The notes under the pieces: model-generated
What the model saw: the letters and a program-made list of their open reading frames with translations, nothing else
Told to the model about the DNA's origin: nothing
Databases searched by the model: none
Assembly (NCBI GenBank): GCA_036785705.1
Contig: JAWUZG010000332.1
Coordinates: 3,472,001-3,536,000 of the forward strand
DNA length: 64,000 nt
From: Acanthornis magna
Taxonomy: Eukaryota; Chordata; Aves; Passeriformes; Acanthizidae
Direction: 5' to 3'
Part shown: positions 1 through 13,309 of the stretch, in pieces
Layout: the number at the start of each line of letters is the position of its first letter
Position numbering within the stretch: position 1 is the stretch's first letter
Translations under genes and position numbers: made by a program

Positions 1-611
1 CTTGCATTCCTCCTGCTTAATGAGTTACCATCCATCAGCTGAGCTGCTAGAGTGGACCATGTCCAGGTTTAAAAAGCAGGGGGGAACACACCTGAGGCAG
101 GAACACCAGGCAGGTGCATTCAATGCTTTGATGACCTACACAACACAGCACTCCCCATGTCTCCAAACAAGTCGCTTGTCTTCTCTGAACCTCACTCTCC
201 TGCCTGGTGAGCAAAGGTAAATTCAGTGCCACATCTCACTGGCTTCACTGGAGTTCTGAGGGAAAACGTGGAACCATTTATGGAAAGGTGTGAGCAAATT
301 CAAAGGAGTAGCTTTGGCAAACACACCTTTACATACGAATAGAGATCAGAGTGACTCTTCAATTAGCAGCTAGATTAATCACTCTAGAAACATTTATTGT
401 TACTTTATCATATGTTTACTATTCCACTTATCCAGATTATATGAATATGGAGAACCTACTTCTCTAAGGCTCAGCAGCAGTGCCCAAACATGGTGATAGA
501 GAGCATCCTCAAACCCTGAAATAGATTGGCATCGTGGTGCAAGCATCCCTTCCCTTTGAGGACCTGCGGGTGAGCCTGGTACTGTGTCTGGGGTCTCAAA
601 GCCCTGGCTGA
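1..611. other. Unique sequence, no gene seen
   Basis: No repeat family, splice-bounded exon or promoter pattern is visible. The short open frames at both ends overlap one another on opposite strands and have no recognisable protein content. Confidence 0.5.
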
Positions 612-1560
612 GACCACAGAACAACCCAGGCTGGCAGGGACCTCAGGAGATCTCAAGCCCTGCTCTGCACCTCCAGGAGTTCTGTCTTTTCTACCCCTTC
701 CTTCAGGGAGCTGCAGAAAGCAGTTTGATCTTCCTCCTGCTCTCCTCCAGGATGAACAAACCCATCTGTATTTGCCTCTCCTTGCACCTCAACCATCCAC
801 TGGTGGCCTCTGCTGGACCTGCTCCAATCTGTCAATGCTGGGTCCCCAAAGTGGAGCCAGAGTTTTTGAAACAATCTCAGAGGGGCCAAACAAAGGGGAT
901 TCTCACTCCCTTGATGTGCTGCCTACGCCCTTGCTGACTCAGCTGAGGGTGTAGTTCACCTCTGCTGCAGATTCCTGTTCAATTCCTGACTCGCCAGCAA
1001 TCCCATCTCCCTTTCTGCAAAGCTGCTTCCCAGCCCAGCTGTCCCCCAGCCTGTCCTGTTCTCTTGTGAGGTTATTCCGTCAGGACTGTGCACTTGTCTG
1101 TCCATTTCTCCACTCCCTCTGAACAGCAGCTGCAGCCTCTTGGGTGTCAAGTGCTTCCCTCCCCACTGCTTCCTTTGGTGCCATCTGAAAACTTCCTGAG
1201 TGTGCTTTGCCTAATTACCCAGGCCATCAGTACCAGTCCCTCCAGGATCTCAACAGCAATGAATTGCCAAGTGGGCTCTGTACTGCTGATCATCACCCTG
1301 TGAGTGCAACTGTCCAACCTATTTTCCAGCTTTCTTATTTCCTATTTATTGGGCCCATACCTCCCCAGCCTGGCTCTAAGGAGAGTAAGCATTGGAAACT
1401 TTACTACAGGCAAGGGAAACGACTTCCAGTGTTCCCTTATCCCCCTGCATCCTCCCAGTCAGTTTTCTTGCCTTTCCAGGTAGTCAGGTCCATCAGGTGT
1501 GATGGACCTTTGTTCACCTTTGATCACCTTTGTTCTGATGGTTTCAAACCAACACATCCC
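612..1560 (-). mobile_element. Old CR1 LINE fragment, antisense, including reverse transcriptase region
   Basis: Read on the minus strand this is a diverged CR1 non-LTR retrotransposon fragment covering the end of ORF2 and part of the 3' region. Landmarks on the plus strand, in the order typical of antisense bird CR1, are a decayed 3' end near 612-650, the block around 'ccttccttcagggagctgc' (about 698), the 'ctccaggatgaacaaaccc' block (748-766), the 'ctgatcatcaccctgtgag' block (about 1286) and the 'gatggacctttgttcacc' block near 1500. Stops and small indels break every frame, so no functional enzyme remains. It is more diverged than the neighbouring copy at 1622. Assignment rests on remembered CR1 consensus blocks, not on an alignment. 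Confidence 0.72.
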
Positions 1561-1621
1561 TGAGAGACATTCTCCTACCCAGACCAATAGCTTTACCATT
1601 GCACTGGTACTACTTCTGTAA

Positions 1622-1925
1622 GAGTCACAGAATTACAGAATTACAAAATCATTCAGGCTGGAAAAGACTTCTGAGATCATTGAGTCCAGCCTTTGGCTGA
1701 AAATCACCTCGTCAGCTAGACCAGTATGCAGTCCTTTCTTGAACACTCCCAGGGGTGGTGACAACCCAATGCTTGACAACCCTTTCTCTGAAGAAATTCC
1801 TCCTGATGTCCAACTTAACGTGCCTGGCACAGCTTGAGGCTCCATTTCCCCTGCAGGTTGTGTTGATCCTGCAATAGGCATGGTCTGTGCATACAATCAC
1901 AGCTGCTCCTTCATCCAGAGACTCT
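1622..1925 (-). mobile_element. CR1 LINE 3' fragment, antisense
   Basis: Starts with the reverse complement of the CR1 tail ('cacagaattacagaattac') and continues through 'ggctggaaaagacttctg', 'gagatcattgagtccagc', 'caatgcttgacaaccctttc' and 'aagaaattcctcctgatg', all standard antisense CR1 3'-region blocks. It probably inserted next to, or is a younger copy than, the element at 612-1560. The 5' truncation near 1925 is estimated. Confidence 0.88.
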
Positions 1926-4900
1926 AGAGCTCCTTGTCCAAATAGACAGCATGGTAGGAAGACAAAGAAACGTGAGGCCACCAGGGATCGTTAGTCTGAA
2001 GCTGGATGTTACGGTGGTTTAGTTAAACTGCACTTAGAACAGTTGTGTGGACAGTCCTACTCACAATGGAAAAAAAAGCTGAGTTTGTTTTCTTCTCATT
2101 TATTGTGGACATGAGGTAAGGCAGGATGAGTGGAGGCTACTTGAATTCTGAACAGGAATGTCCACATAGACAGTTTAATGAAGTTTAGCTAATCCAATTT
2201 GCAAAGGTTAATTCAGATTCATTTCCCTGATTGTCTCTGTGTAGATAAGGCCAAGGTCACTTCCCCAAGGTGACTGGCTGAGCCAGCCACAGGATCCACA
2301 CTTTCTTTCCCCATTACTTTCCCAGGCTGGATTGTCCCTGTCCATGCACCCCCTTCATATTCCCTGTACAGAAGAACACAGCTCCTCTCATTTTCTTCCA
2401 TCAGCATCACTGATTCTTGCTGATCAAGATCACTACAAACCCTTTTCCTGGGAGCAGTGGAACAGGCTCTGCTGTTACTGGGGCCACAGCTCGCACTGTT
2501 GCTTGGAGGTGAATTACACATACAGGAATTGGTGATGCTAACATCTTTCCCAGGAATCCAGAACAGCCGTAGGATCTTGCTGGTAGAGGTGGACACTTCC
2601 AAGCACTCCAGCTGGCTGACGAGGCAGATCTCCTAAATCATCCTGATGCTGTTTTTTCTGACTCTCCTGGGCTCTCATGTATGTAACTACATTTATCCAG
2701 AGTCTCCCAGCAAAAGCAACAGAAATAGTTTAGGAAATGAACCTCCCCTTTGCACCCCAGCCAGGTGCAGGCTGTGATGGGACCTGATGTGTGGGGACAT
2801 CTGTCCCACAGCACTTTCAGCAGGGGCTCTCACCTCTGCTTCTCAGCATCTGCTGCTGGCCCCTGCAAGGCCCCAACTGCTCGCAAGGGATTGAGATCCA
2901 AAATGTAGATATCTTAGGGAATTTAAAAAGATATATATAATCTAACCAAAACTGAAGAGCTGCCTTAGCCGTAACTGAAAACTTTCCCAAAGGAGTTACA
3001 ACCCTAGAACAAGGAGCTTACACCTCCTAGTACATGATGAATGGGTGCAGGAGCTATTCTGAACAGCAGGCAATAGTGAATGGTTACATTTCCTTGGCCA
3101 AGATGAGGAAGCTTTAAGTAACTAATTAAAAAAAAAATCAATAGAAAGTCTTTTCCCACGATCTTTTGCCATGAGTCCTTGGCAATAATTTCAGTGCTCA
3201 CTTCAAAGAATTGAGGTCTCTTTTCTGGGCCTCTTTCTGCCACGGCAAAGGAGTTTACAAAGAGAAGTTGCTTGAGCCCAGTAGCTGGCTGTAAGCTTGT
3301 TGTTCTGTTTTAGGAAGGACTTGCAGTCCCCAAGTACCTGTGATCAGGGATCCCTCCACGGGTTGTCCTGAAACCATGATGAGTGTCCACAACTCTGGCC
3401 CATTACCATCACTAGAAGACAATTTCATTTCCTCAGGACTTCCTCAAGTCCACTTCCTGTATCATTTCTGACACTTCCCCACATGGCTGTCCAGCTCCTC
3501 ATCCTCTTCCCCATCATTACACCCTCTCTCTTAGACCTGAAGTGTCCTGAACTGTCCAGGGCTTGGTCCCTGCTGCAAGGACTTCAGTGTGGGGAGTGAA
3601 GAACAAGACAAGGAGCAGAGGGGACGAAGAGCTGGGAGTGTGCAGGAAGCAAGGGTAAGTTTTCTGCCAGCAGTGGTGAGAAGTGCTCTCCATCTTGCAC
3701 TGTCCCTGTAGCCTTTCCCTCCACAGCCCATGGCACAGCTGGGACATCATCCAGTTGAACACAATCTGTACTTCCCACATCTGCAAAGCAGTTTCAAGAG
3801 GTCTAAGGAGAGTGCTGAGGGTGTGATGTCCTCTCTGTCCAGAGGATCTGCCCCATCCTGCTAACGCATCTAATTCACTGATGATTTTGCTTCATTACAG
3901 CAAAATTTTAATTCCTCCTGGGCAAGTGGGAATGTTCCTTCTTCTTGGTCTGGTTCAGCTGCTTCAAGTTAAGGCAAAGCCCAAACCTACCCTACAATTA
4001 CTAAGAAGGAACCCAGCTGCTGTCTCTCCCCCTCCATCACTGATCTGCTGCTCCATTTTGCTGCTCTCCTCCTTTTCAGGAGGAAATTCCCTGGGGGCTC
4101 CTGGGCAGCAGACCAGGTGTGCTGTGGGGTCTGTGTTGTGCATATCACTGAAGAACACACCTTTCCAAGCGGGAAAGGCCAGCTTCCACAGCCAGGTCCC
4201 AGTATCCCTGTCTCATCTTCCCAGCCTGACAGCTTGGAGACAAGCCTGAGACAGAGTCTGAGCTCATGCCCCAGTATCTGTGGGAAAATCTTCACCACTG
4301 TTCCTCTCACTGGCCCAAGAAACATTAAAGGCAACCTCCAACTCTCCCTTTCCCTCCCTCCCAGCAGTCTATTCCTTTTAGTGTGTAGGCAGAATAAAAA
4401 CCACAAAGAAGAGTTTATGCTACTTTCTACTATTTTCTACTATTTCTGCTCCTTTCCAAAAGCTTTCTGAGACAAAACAGGCAATTGGGAATCAGATCCT
4501 CAAGGAGGTGAACTTACCTTCACTGTGGAAAGATGACTTTGAGCCACATCAAACCATTTCTGAAGAGAGAGCCACTCACATTGCCCTAACTGAGTCAGGT
4601 ATGATTTGTAGCATCATATTCTGGTCTGAGTTTCTCAGGTTGCCCCAATATGAAGCAGGACTTAATTTCTTCCTGTAGCCCTAACAGGTGGTTACAGGGC
4701 AGTGGGGCTCTTCTGCAGCTGCAGAGCATCTGAGGAGCATGAACAGAAAAATTCATATAGAAAATAAGTGTAATTTTTTTACTTAATACAGGCTAAGGAG
4801 AAGCTTTAAAGACAACCTTTCATTCGTGTCTGAATTGTTGGTCCTTTCAGCCTGGACCTGAAACATCAGATAATATTTAGGTTCCTAAATGATTATTTTT

Positions 4901-6160
4901 TGTATGGGAGGGAAAGATATTAATAACCTTGGGTCTGTTGGGTCAATCAGTTTCATTGTGACTAGTACAACATCCTATTTCTTGAGTATAGATTCAAAAA
5001 CCAGGGTGCAGTTTAGGACCCAGTCTAGGTGCTCATTGCTTCCCAGAACCTGTCCCATGTGTTCAGATCTCTTCCCAATGGCTGTAACCTTCAGCTCTTT
5101 CCCATGCCCATAAGAATTCGCCTCATTTACAGGTTTTTCTTGGTTACTTGCATTGGCAATTCCCCCTGACACAACATAATCATCCTTTTGTTTGCTGTTG
5201 AGCTCCCTGGGTAGGTTCCTCACAGTTCCTCAGTGGAGGGCTCTGGTGCCTTCTCCTGATGCTGCACAAAGGTTCTTCTTCCATTGACCTGGGATGGGTC
5301 AGTGAGGGTCTGTGAATTGAAGCCTACTTGATGGAAATGAATAATATCTTCTATGATAAAAATATCCTCTTCCAGGAGATCCCATGCCATAGGAAATATC
5401 AATTCTTTGAGCCCCATTGGGACAGCAGTCGCCTTCAAAAGATTGTCATTATCTAAAGGAATAGGAGGTTTGTGGCTGAAATGTTAATGCAAAACTATCA
5501 TGTCTGGGGTTTATTCTAGACCAAATGTGGCCTTTAAGAGGGCTGAGATTTTTCAAGAGTGCTCATCACTGCTCCAGTTCCTCTGTGAATTAAAACTCCT
5601 CTGATCACAACCAAGAAACAACTCTGTGTGCTTCTATTGCCACCTTTAAAATGGATCAGAGTCTTCTGACCTGCCCTGCAAACACACTGTCTGTGCTGCT
5701 CAGCCACGGCATCAACCAGCACCTCTGAACAGCCCAGGCAGGAACAAGACCTGGGCAGTGCTTGATCTGGGCAGCTGGCAGGAAATCTCTTGGGACCGAG
5801 TGCTTTGGAGATGCTGGAGCCAAGGACAGCTACTTCCCAGCATGGGACCCATGAAACACAGTTGAACAGTGTTAGGGGAAGAAGTGGGGATTTCTTCCAC
5901 CCAAAGGAGGCCCTCCAGCTCACAGGTTCTGAGGGTGGTTTTTCCACTGTAGGATTGGGAGTACCTGGGATGTCACCTGGGATCTCCTGTACCAGGGAGC
6001 TCTCTGCTTTCAGGGACTGGGCACCCTCTCAGGGAAAATCAGGGCTCCCCAAGCTGAGGTTGTCCCAGTTATCCGTTACCTTGCCAGAGCCAGACCTGTG
6101 AGAGGTTCACACTCCCAGGACACCTGAAGCAGGTCCCTGGAGTTATCTGGCAGCCGGTGG
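1926..6160. other. Unique sequence, no gene seen
   Basis: No repeat family or coding exon recognised. Minor features are a 10-base A run at 3128-3137 and a short pyrimidine-rich direct repeat built on 'ctactttctactatttt' at 4420-4447. All open frames are short and overlap antisense frames. Confidence 0.45.
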
Positions 6161-7130
6161 GAGGTGAGGCTGAGCTCAGCTGTACAGGAGAATTTTGATT
6201 TTTCCAGTTGTTCGCTGCTGTTCTCCCCTAACCAATGGATTGGGCCCGCTTGCTGCAGAACATTTGTGTGCTCTGCTCACTTGCTGCATTGTCCTGCCCC
6301 GGAGCTGCGGCAGTTCAGCAGGAGACCGAGTTCTCCCAGCGCCAGCTGCAGCCCTCAGTCCATGCACGCACCGGTCCCTGCCAGATTGCACTGAGAGTAC
6401 AAAGGAGAAGAAAGAAACTGGCTCCTTGGCTGGTGTTTGTGTCATTTACAAAGCCTCTTTTGCAGAGTTTCAGATCCCAATTGGCCAGCGCTGCTGGGCT
6501 GTCCCAGCGCTGCTCTGCTGCAGAGCCTGGGGAGAGCAGAGCAGAGGGAGGGGAGCAGGATCTCTCCTTGAGAGGAAGCTGGCACAGAATGGGGACACTG
6601 GCACCACGACAGCCATACCATTCCCTGTTGGAATTTGGCTGTCCAGCCAGGGATGTATCTTTGCTGGCCCACACTGGAAAGCTCCGTGTGCCACCAGGGG
6701 CAGGGGATGTGCCATGTTCTGTACCTGCCATGGATGTAAAAGCTGAGGGAGACTCCCCTTCAGTCCCCTGTGCTTGGGACCCCAGACCGTACCCCTGCAC
6801 CCCACACCCCCCTCGGGCATGGCCATAACCACCACTGCAGATGCCAGCGTGCCCAGCAGCTCTCCAGAGGAGGAACACAGCTGGGCCATGGGAAGCGATG
6901 GCAGCGGCTGTGCACACACATGAGGCTGCTGATGCACCAGCCTTTATTCCTCAGTTCTGCTTTTGGTCACTGATGACGCAAAAGATGGTTTTCCAGCCTA
7001 TTTTTGGGGTGCTTCTGTTGGAGAGTGTTTTGCTTTGGGCTGCCATGGATGGTGGCTCATCTTCTGCCCAGCCCTTGTCTGTGGGCGAGGCTGTGAGCTC
7101 CTGGGCATGGGGACAGCCCCACTGAGGGTC
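6161..7130. other. GC-moderate stretch with overlapping open frames, no supported gene
   Basis: Contains a CCAAT motif ('aaccaatgg', 6230-6238) followed by GC-richer sequence. Open frames of up to 200 codons occur on both strands over the same bases (for example 6235-6828 plus and 6315-6917 minus), which is the pattern of low stop-codon density, not of a gene. A weak unmethylated promoter cannot be excluded. Confidence 0.4.
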
Positions 7131-7976
7131 AGTGCTGTCACACCACTCTCGTCCAGGGCACTGTGCTTGTATAAGTGATCAGGATCACGTAGATTGTGGT
7201 GGGCTTTGAATTTTGACCTTGTTTGCTGTGGGGAGGGGACTGCTGGACTCTGTAGCATAACTATCTCCTCACAAGTGAAAGCTGTAGGTCCCTGAGGGAA
7301 GAGCAAAGGAAGATCCTTCTGATTTGAGGGGGGAAAGGCCAGTGTTATTTATTTTACAGCTCTGAGGAGGTAAACAGGGTGGCAGAGTCCAAGACAATTA
7401 AAATATTGACTGAGCATGGATGACATCTCAGAGATGTGTTCTTTTTATTTTTAAAGCCTGCAGACAGGGAAACATGCTGACATCATGTGAGATTTTAGAA
7501 ATACAGCTGAGGAGAGGCCTCCCACATGGTGGCTCCAGTACAAACCAAGGCAGGGCTGCCCAGTTTGGTCTCATGGCGGCTCAGGATGGTTGGCTTCCCT
7601 GCCAGAGGCTTGTGCTGTGCCCCCCAGCAAGCCACTCAAGTAGAAATGCGCAGTCTGCTTCTCTCTTCTGAGGCTGCCCTGACCCTCAGCCCAGGATCTC
7701 TGCATCCCCTCGCCACGGAGTAACCAGGGAATACAGAGGGTCTGAAGGGAGGGGGCTGACCCCCTCGGACTGCACACTGAACCCCGTCCTCTGCGCTCCC
7801 TTGGGTTAAATACTGCTGTTGATGTCCACTGCAGTCACTGGCATCACCAGGGGATGTGCTGGGGGTTTTAGCATCAGGCTGTGCTCCTAGAGGGGCCTGC
7901 CCCTGCCTGTGAGACAGGGGATGTGAGAGTGGACACCATGGCAGTGAGGTGGGGACAGCATTAACGCAGACTTTGG
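7131..7976. other. Unique sequence, no gene seen
   Basis: Nothing recognisable as a repeat, exon or RNA gene. Confidence 0.4.
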
Positions 7977-8900
7977 GGCTGCATGTCCCTCCTCCTGCCG
8001 AGGAACGCAGGGCACGGAGCCTGCCAGACTGCTGTCTGCGGGGACAGGAGCAGGAGGGGCTTTGGGGACGATGATTTCTGCTGCTGGCAGCGCTCTCGGT
8101 CCTGGGAGAGATCCCAGAGCGGTGTCCAAGGAGCCCCGCGCCCCCGGGGAGATGCAGATCCCGCGGCTGTCTCCCGTGGGTGGGAGAGCTGCGCTGGCCG
8201 CCCGGGAGGAAATCCACCTCGGGGAAGGATGCTGCGGAGGGAGGAGAGCTCCGGCACTGAGCTGACAGGGCGAAGCTGCTGGCAGGCAGCTGTCTCCAGG
8301 GTGGCTGCAGCACTGCAGCATCAATTAACCTTTGGGGAACTTCTGCCAGTGCCGCTCAGGCGTAGCCGCGGCTCCGCCGTGCCGAGCGATGGGGCGCGAA
8401 CCTGCCGCGGCGGAAGGCTGCAGCCAGACTACAAAAAGCCCGACCAGGAGCCAGCCACCTGAGCCGAAGTGCCTCTGTCTCGCTCACCAGCCTGCGCTAA
8501 GTGCTTTTATCTCCTCTCCTTGTGTTTACGAGGGTGGCTTTCTCCTTCGCGCGGTGGCAGTGCCGCGGAATGCTAATGGAGAGCGAGCGGCGGCTGCCCT
8601 CCGCAGTCCTTGGCAGGCAATTTCCTCGGGGCCGGGCCCCCGACCCCGCTGGCTCTGCAGGGAGAGCGGGACCCCCATCCTGCAGCTCTGCCCGTGCCCC
8701 TCGCCAGCACCGTGCCTGCCCTGGCACCCACCCAGCTCCGCGGGGCAGTGCCAAACAGCGATTCCCCCTCAGCCGGAGGCACCCTGCGAGACCTGAGCTC
8801 TTGCTGGCTGTGCAGCGCAGCTGTTCCCGCACTGCAGCCTCGCCAGAGCCAGCGGAGAGGCCGTGCCGGTGCACAGGGGGCTCTCGGCACGGGGTTTTGG
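7977..8900. promoter_or_regulatory. CpG-rich patch, possible promoter or enhancer
   Basis: CpG dinucleotides become frequent compared with flanking DNA, especially at 8040-8280 and 8355-8650 (clusters such as 'gtagccgcggctccgccg' and 'cctgccgcggcggaagg'). A TATA-like 'actacaaaaagcc' lies at 8428-8440 between two CpG-dense halves. In birds such patches commonly mark promoters of broadly expressed or developmental genes. Open frames exist on both strands but none has a recognisable product or convincing exon boundaries, so direction of any transcript is unknown. Confidence 0.42.
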
Positions 8901-11055
8901 CCCCCAGGCAGTGGTGAGCTCATGGTTCCTGCAGCTCCTTCCTGATCACGGCTCCTGCAGCTCCATCCCACGAGCGCCGTGCTTTGTGTGTTGTTCAGGC
9001 ATCTCTGCCCGTCTGGGAAGTCCAGACTGGGAGGTTACTGGGAAAAATGAGAGGGGAAGAAATAGAAAATAACAGCGAGGTTTTAGAAAGAACAACAGTA
9101 CCAGGGAGGTGTCCTACAGGGAGGAGTCTGGTCAGGCTTGTCCATAAATCATGTGTACTCCTGCGCACGACCTCCTTTTGTCCACTCAGCTCTGCTCTTC
9201 AGGGAGCAAGACACTCCTTGGCCAAAGCCCTCTGAGGCAGTCAGGCATCAAAATCCTGGAAACATGGGCTAAAAACATGCCTTGATGCCAGCTTGATGTG
9301 GTGACTGCTGTCAGTGCTTGGGGCGCAAGGGAGCAGCCAGGGCTAGCCCAGGCACTTCTGGCACATGCTGCTGTCACTTTGGAAGCTGTGGCAGGGATGC
9401 CTTGTGCTTCCCATGGCTGTCCCCAGCCTGGCAAGATGCAGTAGGATCCTCCCTCGTTCACCCTGAAAGAGATAGACCATGACCAGGGAGACCATAAGGA
9501 ATCAGGAGTTGGGGGGGTGTGGCAGGATTCCCAGGATCTCATCTCACCTTTCCCAAGGGCAGCCACCCCGGGAGCTCTCAGCTCAGCTGGGGCAGCGCTG
9601 CCAGCCCTCTCCCAGCCCGTGCCTCCTCTGCCTGCTCCCTGCACGCAGCTTTCCCTACACGCTCCAAGGGAGCCATTTCCACACTGCAGGGGAGCTGCAG
9701 ACAGCGGAGCCAAGAGGCAGCAGCAGCGCCTGGCTTCTTTCATGTGCCCAGCCTGGAGATACCTTTGCAGCCCCTGCCTGCACCCAGCTCCTGCCCGGCG
9801 CCTGCCCGCGTGTGTTCCGTCATGGAAAGGACCACATTGGCCACTTTTCCTATGATCTCAGCCTGGCCAGAGCTGTGAGTCACCACAAACATGGTCCCTC
9901 TGGGGCTGAGCCAGAGCTGGCCGAACTGATGGAAAGACCACCAAGGCCTTTGGGACAGTCTGAGCTCCACTGCTGCTGCAGCCCTCGCAGCAGGGGACAG
10001 CATGTGAGGGCAGGAGCAGGGCTGGGGCCAGCTCTGAGGGGAGAACCAGGGGTGCTGCACAGCAGCTCTGCCTCTCCTGCGTCCCTGAGCCACCAGCACT
10101 GTTGATGCTGCCTCCTTGGCGAGGAGTTCAGCTCCCATGGCACTGGGGTGGAGATCCAGCCCTGGCCCACGTGTGCTGTCCTTGGCATCCCCTCTCTCAC
10201 CAGATGGTGATTTACAAACCCCTGGGGTGGGGAAGCTGGGGAGCAGCAGGGCAGCTGTGTGGCTACATCAGTCTGCCACAAGCTGGTTTCCAGTAAGGAC
10301 AACTCATTTCTTCCAGAGCATCTGAAAACATGAGCTGGAAACACCCCCACCCGTCCTTTGTAAGTGGCACCCAGGGCAAGGCTTCCCCAAGGTGGGGCTG
10401 GGCTTTTGCTATCACGTAATCAGTCATGCTGTGTAGATATTTTCTGTGTGTCTGGTAATAAGCTGCTGAAAAGACAGCTCATTTACTGGCAGTAGCAAGG
10501 AAAAGTCAAAGCTCTCTCTCAGTACAGCTCCACTCCTGGAGATATCCCTCTCTGCCTCATGAGTTAGGTGCTGGTTATTCCAGAGACTCCCATGTACTCC
10601 TGTACATCTTCACTGGAGCCCTGCAGGGAATATCAGCTTCCCATTGTCTCCCAGTGGGTGTCTCCTTTCGAGGAGGTACCTGTCAGACTGAGAGCTGCCC
10701 TGAAACCTCCCTTTGCCCACCAGTGAAAACTCTGTGGGTGGAATTTGACTTTAACTATCAGAGTTGTCATCTTTAGGGAAAACCTACTGTTTTCCACCAA
10801 GTTTCAGGTCCAGCTGAAGGTAGGAAGTGAAGGGCAAGAACAGGAAGAGGCAGGAATAATGTAGCCTCAAACACAACAAGAGAGCAGCTTGGTTGTCTTT
10901 GCTCTCTTCCTGTAAGGCATCTGTGTGGGGCCATACTTGGCCACACCAAGTGTTTGCCTCCAGCTCCTGTTTTCATTAAAATGCCAAGCAGAGGGCTCAC
11001 CAGTGCCTAGATCTTGCTGTGGTTGTTCCTCTGTGTCTGTATTCTAAGCAGTGGA
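8901..11055. other. Unique sequence, no gene seen
   Basis: GC content falls gradually away from the CpG-rich patch. The long overlapping frames at 9186-10350 on both strands have low-complexity Ser/Pro/Ala/Gln composition and no recognisable domain. Confidence 0.42.
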
Positions 11056-11082
11056 CCCCCCCCCAAACCCCCCCCCCCCAAA
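11056..11082. repeat. Poly-C tract (C9-AAA-C12-AAA)
   Basis: Two cytosine runs of 9 and 12 bases separated by AAA. This is simple sequence, prone to slippage and sequencing error, so exact run lengths should be treated with caution. Confidence 0.9.
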
Positions 11083-13309
11083 TCTCTCTTTCCATCCTGG
11101 TGCTTCAGAGTGCTCCAGCAGCACCGTGGGTGTCTGGTCAGTGGTCACACGGAGTCTGGCACAGCCATGGACAGAGCCTGTATGCTGACTGATTTAAGGT
11201 CCTTTAGAATGATGTGCTATGATATCATCGTTTTATCACACTGCTGTCACACATGTCGGGTTTAGTCTGAGCAGAACCTGACTTCCCAGAGAGCAGTAGA
11301 TATTTTAAAATTAGGCTTAGCTAAATGCTTGTCATTGCAGGTTTATAAATGCTGAATACAAGCAATAATTACTTCCGCTTCTCATGAACTTGGTACAATT
11401 TTGTGTGTGTGTGGCTTTACCTGTCAGCTCAGGATGCTTTTTAATCTGTGTCCCACAGCTACACAGCAGTGAGTCCCTCAGCCACGGCACTGGGATAACT
11501 ACAAATTTGCATTTTATCCCAGAAATTCATGGTGTCACACATCCCATGGCTTTGGAAGTTTGCAGATGGTTCTTGTGCTGGACGCTACAGTTGCATTTAG
11601 TGATATTTTGCCACAATGGACTGAGAGTTGGAAAGTTGCCTTTAAAATCTGGAACACCTTCTTAAAGCTCTGGAAAGTCATGTTTTAAGAACTTCCTCTT
11701 TATTCTGTGGTCTGTTACAGTTCTTCCACCTCTCCATGTTCTGACTGTCTAATACTTGTATTTCAGAGATGTTCATAAACACACAGTCACAGACAGGGCT
11801 GTTTGGTGAACATAAACTATTGCAGGAGCAGGTGGATGTTCCTGTCCACAAAAAACAGAGCTGGTCCAGGCCACAGTGGCCATTGTGGTGTTAGAGGAAA
11901 AAACTGAGAGGTGTATTTTTAGTTGCTGAAGGATTTCCATCAATGGCTCATTAGGTTTATTGGGGCAGCAGTGATGTTGTCAAACACACTCTGCATGCCT
12001 ACCCTGTTTTGCAAAGAACAAAACCATGTTACAACAGATTAATGCACAGACCAGTGCCTGTTTCATGACCAGTGGACATCAGTTTGGCCCTTTCCATACC
12101 TAGACAGCAAGTCTTAATTTTCTAGTTTAAAACCACTGAAGTGTCAAGAAGTGCTACGCTGCTAGTCTGGGTCCAGATGCTGTCACAGCAGATGTCCTGG
12201 CCTGGAGCTGTTACTTCTGTACTAAATGTCCCACTGTCAGTTTTGCCACATTACAGGGCACAATCCCTGAGATGTTGCGGAGACACGACACACTTTGACT
12301 GGCTATGACTCTTCTTTGCTTGGCTCTTTAAAGTTCTCCCTCACAACTTGCCAGCTATGGAAAGAGCTCTTTTTACTCTTGTTTTGACAGTGGAATGGAT
12401 GCCAGTTTTGGGGAAACACTATAAATATCCCCGAGTCTGTGATCCCTGGTGTTAGTATTTCCTGGCAGTGCTTTCAAGAGTATCTGATTGATAAGCACTC
12501 AACACAATGGTGAGTCCTGACACATTTTTAAGTGTTCACAGATGTGGCAGATAACCTTGTCCCATCATCTTTGGATGCCAGGTTGAGGGCTGGACGTAAT
12601 TTATTGATAGCTATGACTCCATCAAGGTCCACCATATCAGTGAGCCACAACTCAGCCAAGTGTTCACTTCATTTCCAAGACACTTTAAAAGATTATCCTC
12701 ACAGCTTCATCTATTTATTATTTTTAGGATGAGATGGAGGATGTCAATGTTTTGGTTTCTTATAAGTCACTTTCTAGATTCTTATAGATAATTAAAGAGC
12801 ATAAAACTATTTGGTTTTATAGGAAAGGTTGCTTGGGTCTGGTGCAAGTGATCTTTTGGGATCTCTGATGTGAAATGGCTTCTTAGAAAATTGTCCAGTT
12901 TGTCAGTTTACTCCATTTCATGAACCTTTTAGTCACAAAATCACTGTCATGTTTCTGGCTAACACCTCCAATTTTCATTATATTTTCTTCTGCTGTGGTA
13001 AGTGACCTGCAAATCCACTGACATTCTCAGTAACACTAATGAAGCCAGTTCTATGACCAGCTTCCGCATTACCCCAGCTCCTGGTGCTGAGATGTTGGAT
13101 TTTCCCCTCATGCTTCAGACAGAGCAGGATCTGCCCTTGGTGTGTGCATTTGAAACCTGATCAGAAATGCTCAGTCACCAACAGTCCCCTCCCCTCCCCG
13201 TACTCTTCAGTGCACTCCAGAGCATTGTAATGGCTTAAGATGATGAATACTATGCAGACAACACACCCAGCTGTCCAAGCAGACAGTCAGCAGAGAAATG
13301 AAGATATGC
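11083..13309. other. Unique AT-leaning sequence, no supported gene
   Basis: No repeat family recognised. One promoter-like arrangement is present: 'ctataaata' at 12419-12427, an ATG at 12507 and an immediately following donor-like GTGAGT at 12510. Only one codon would precede the splice site, so it is not called as a gene. Confidence 0.4.

Noticed and set aside
6235..6937. Overlapping 150-200 codon frames on both strands
   Set aside because: No domain, no splice signals, and equal support on both strands; explained by moderate GC content.
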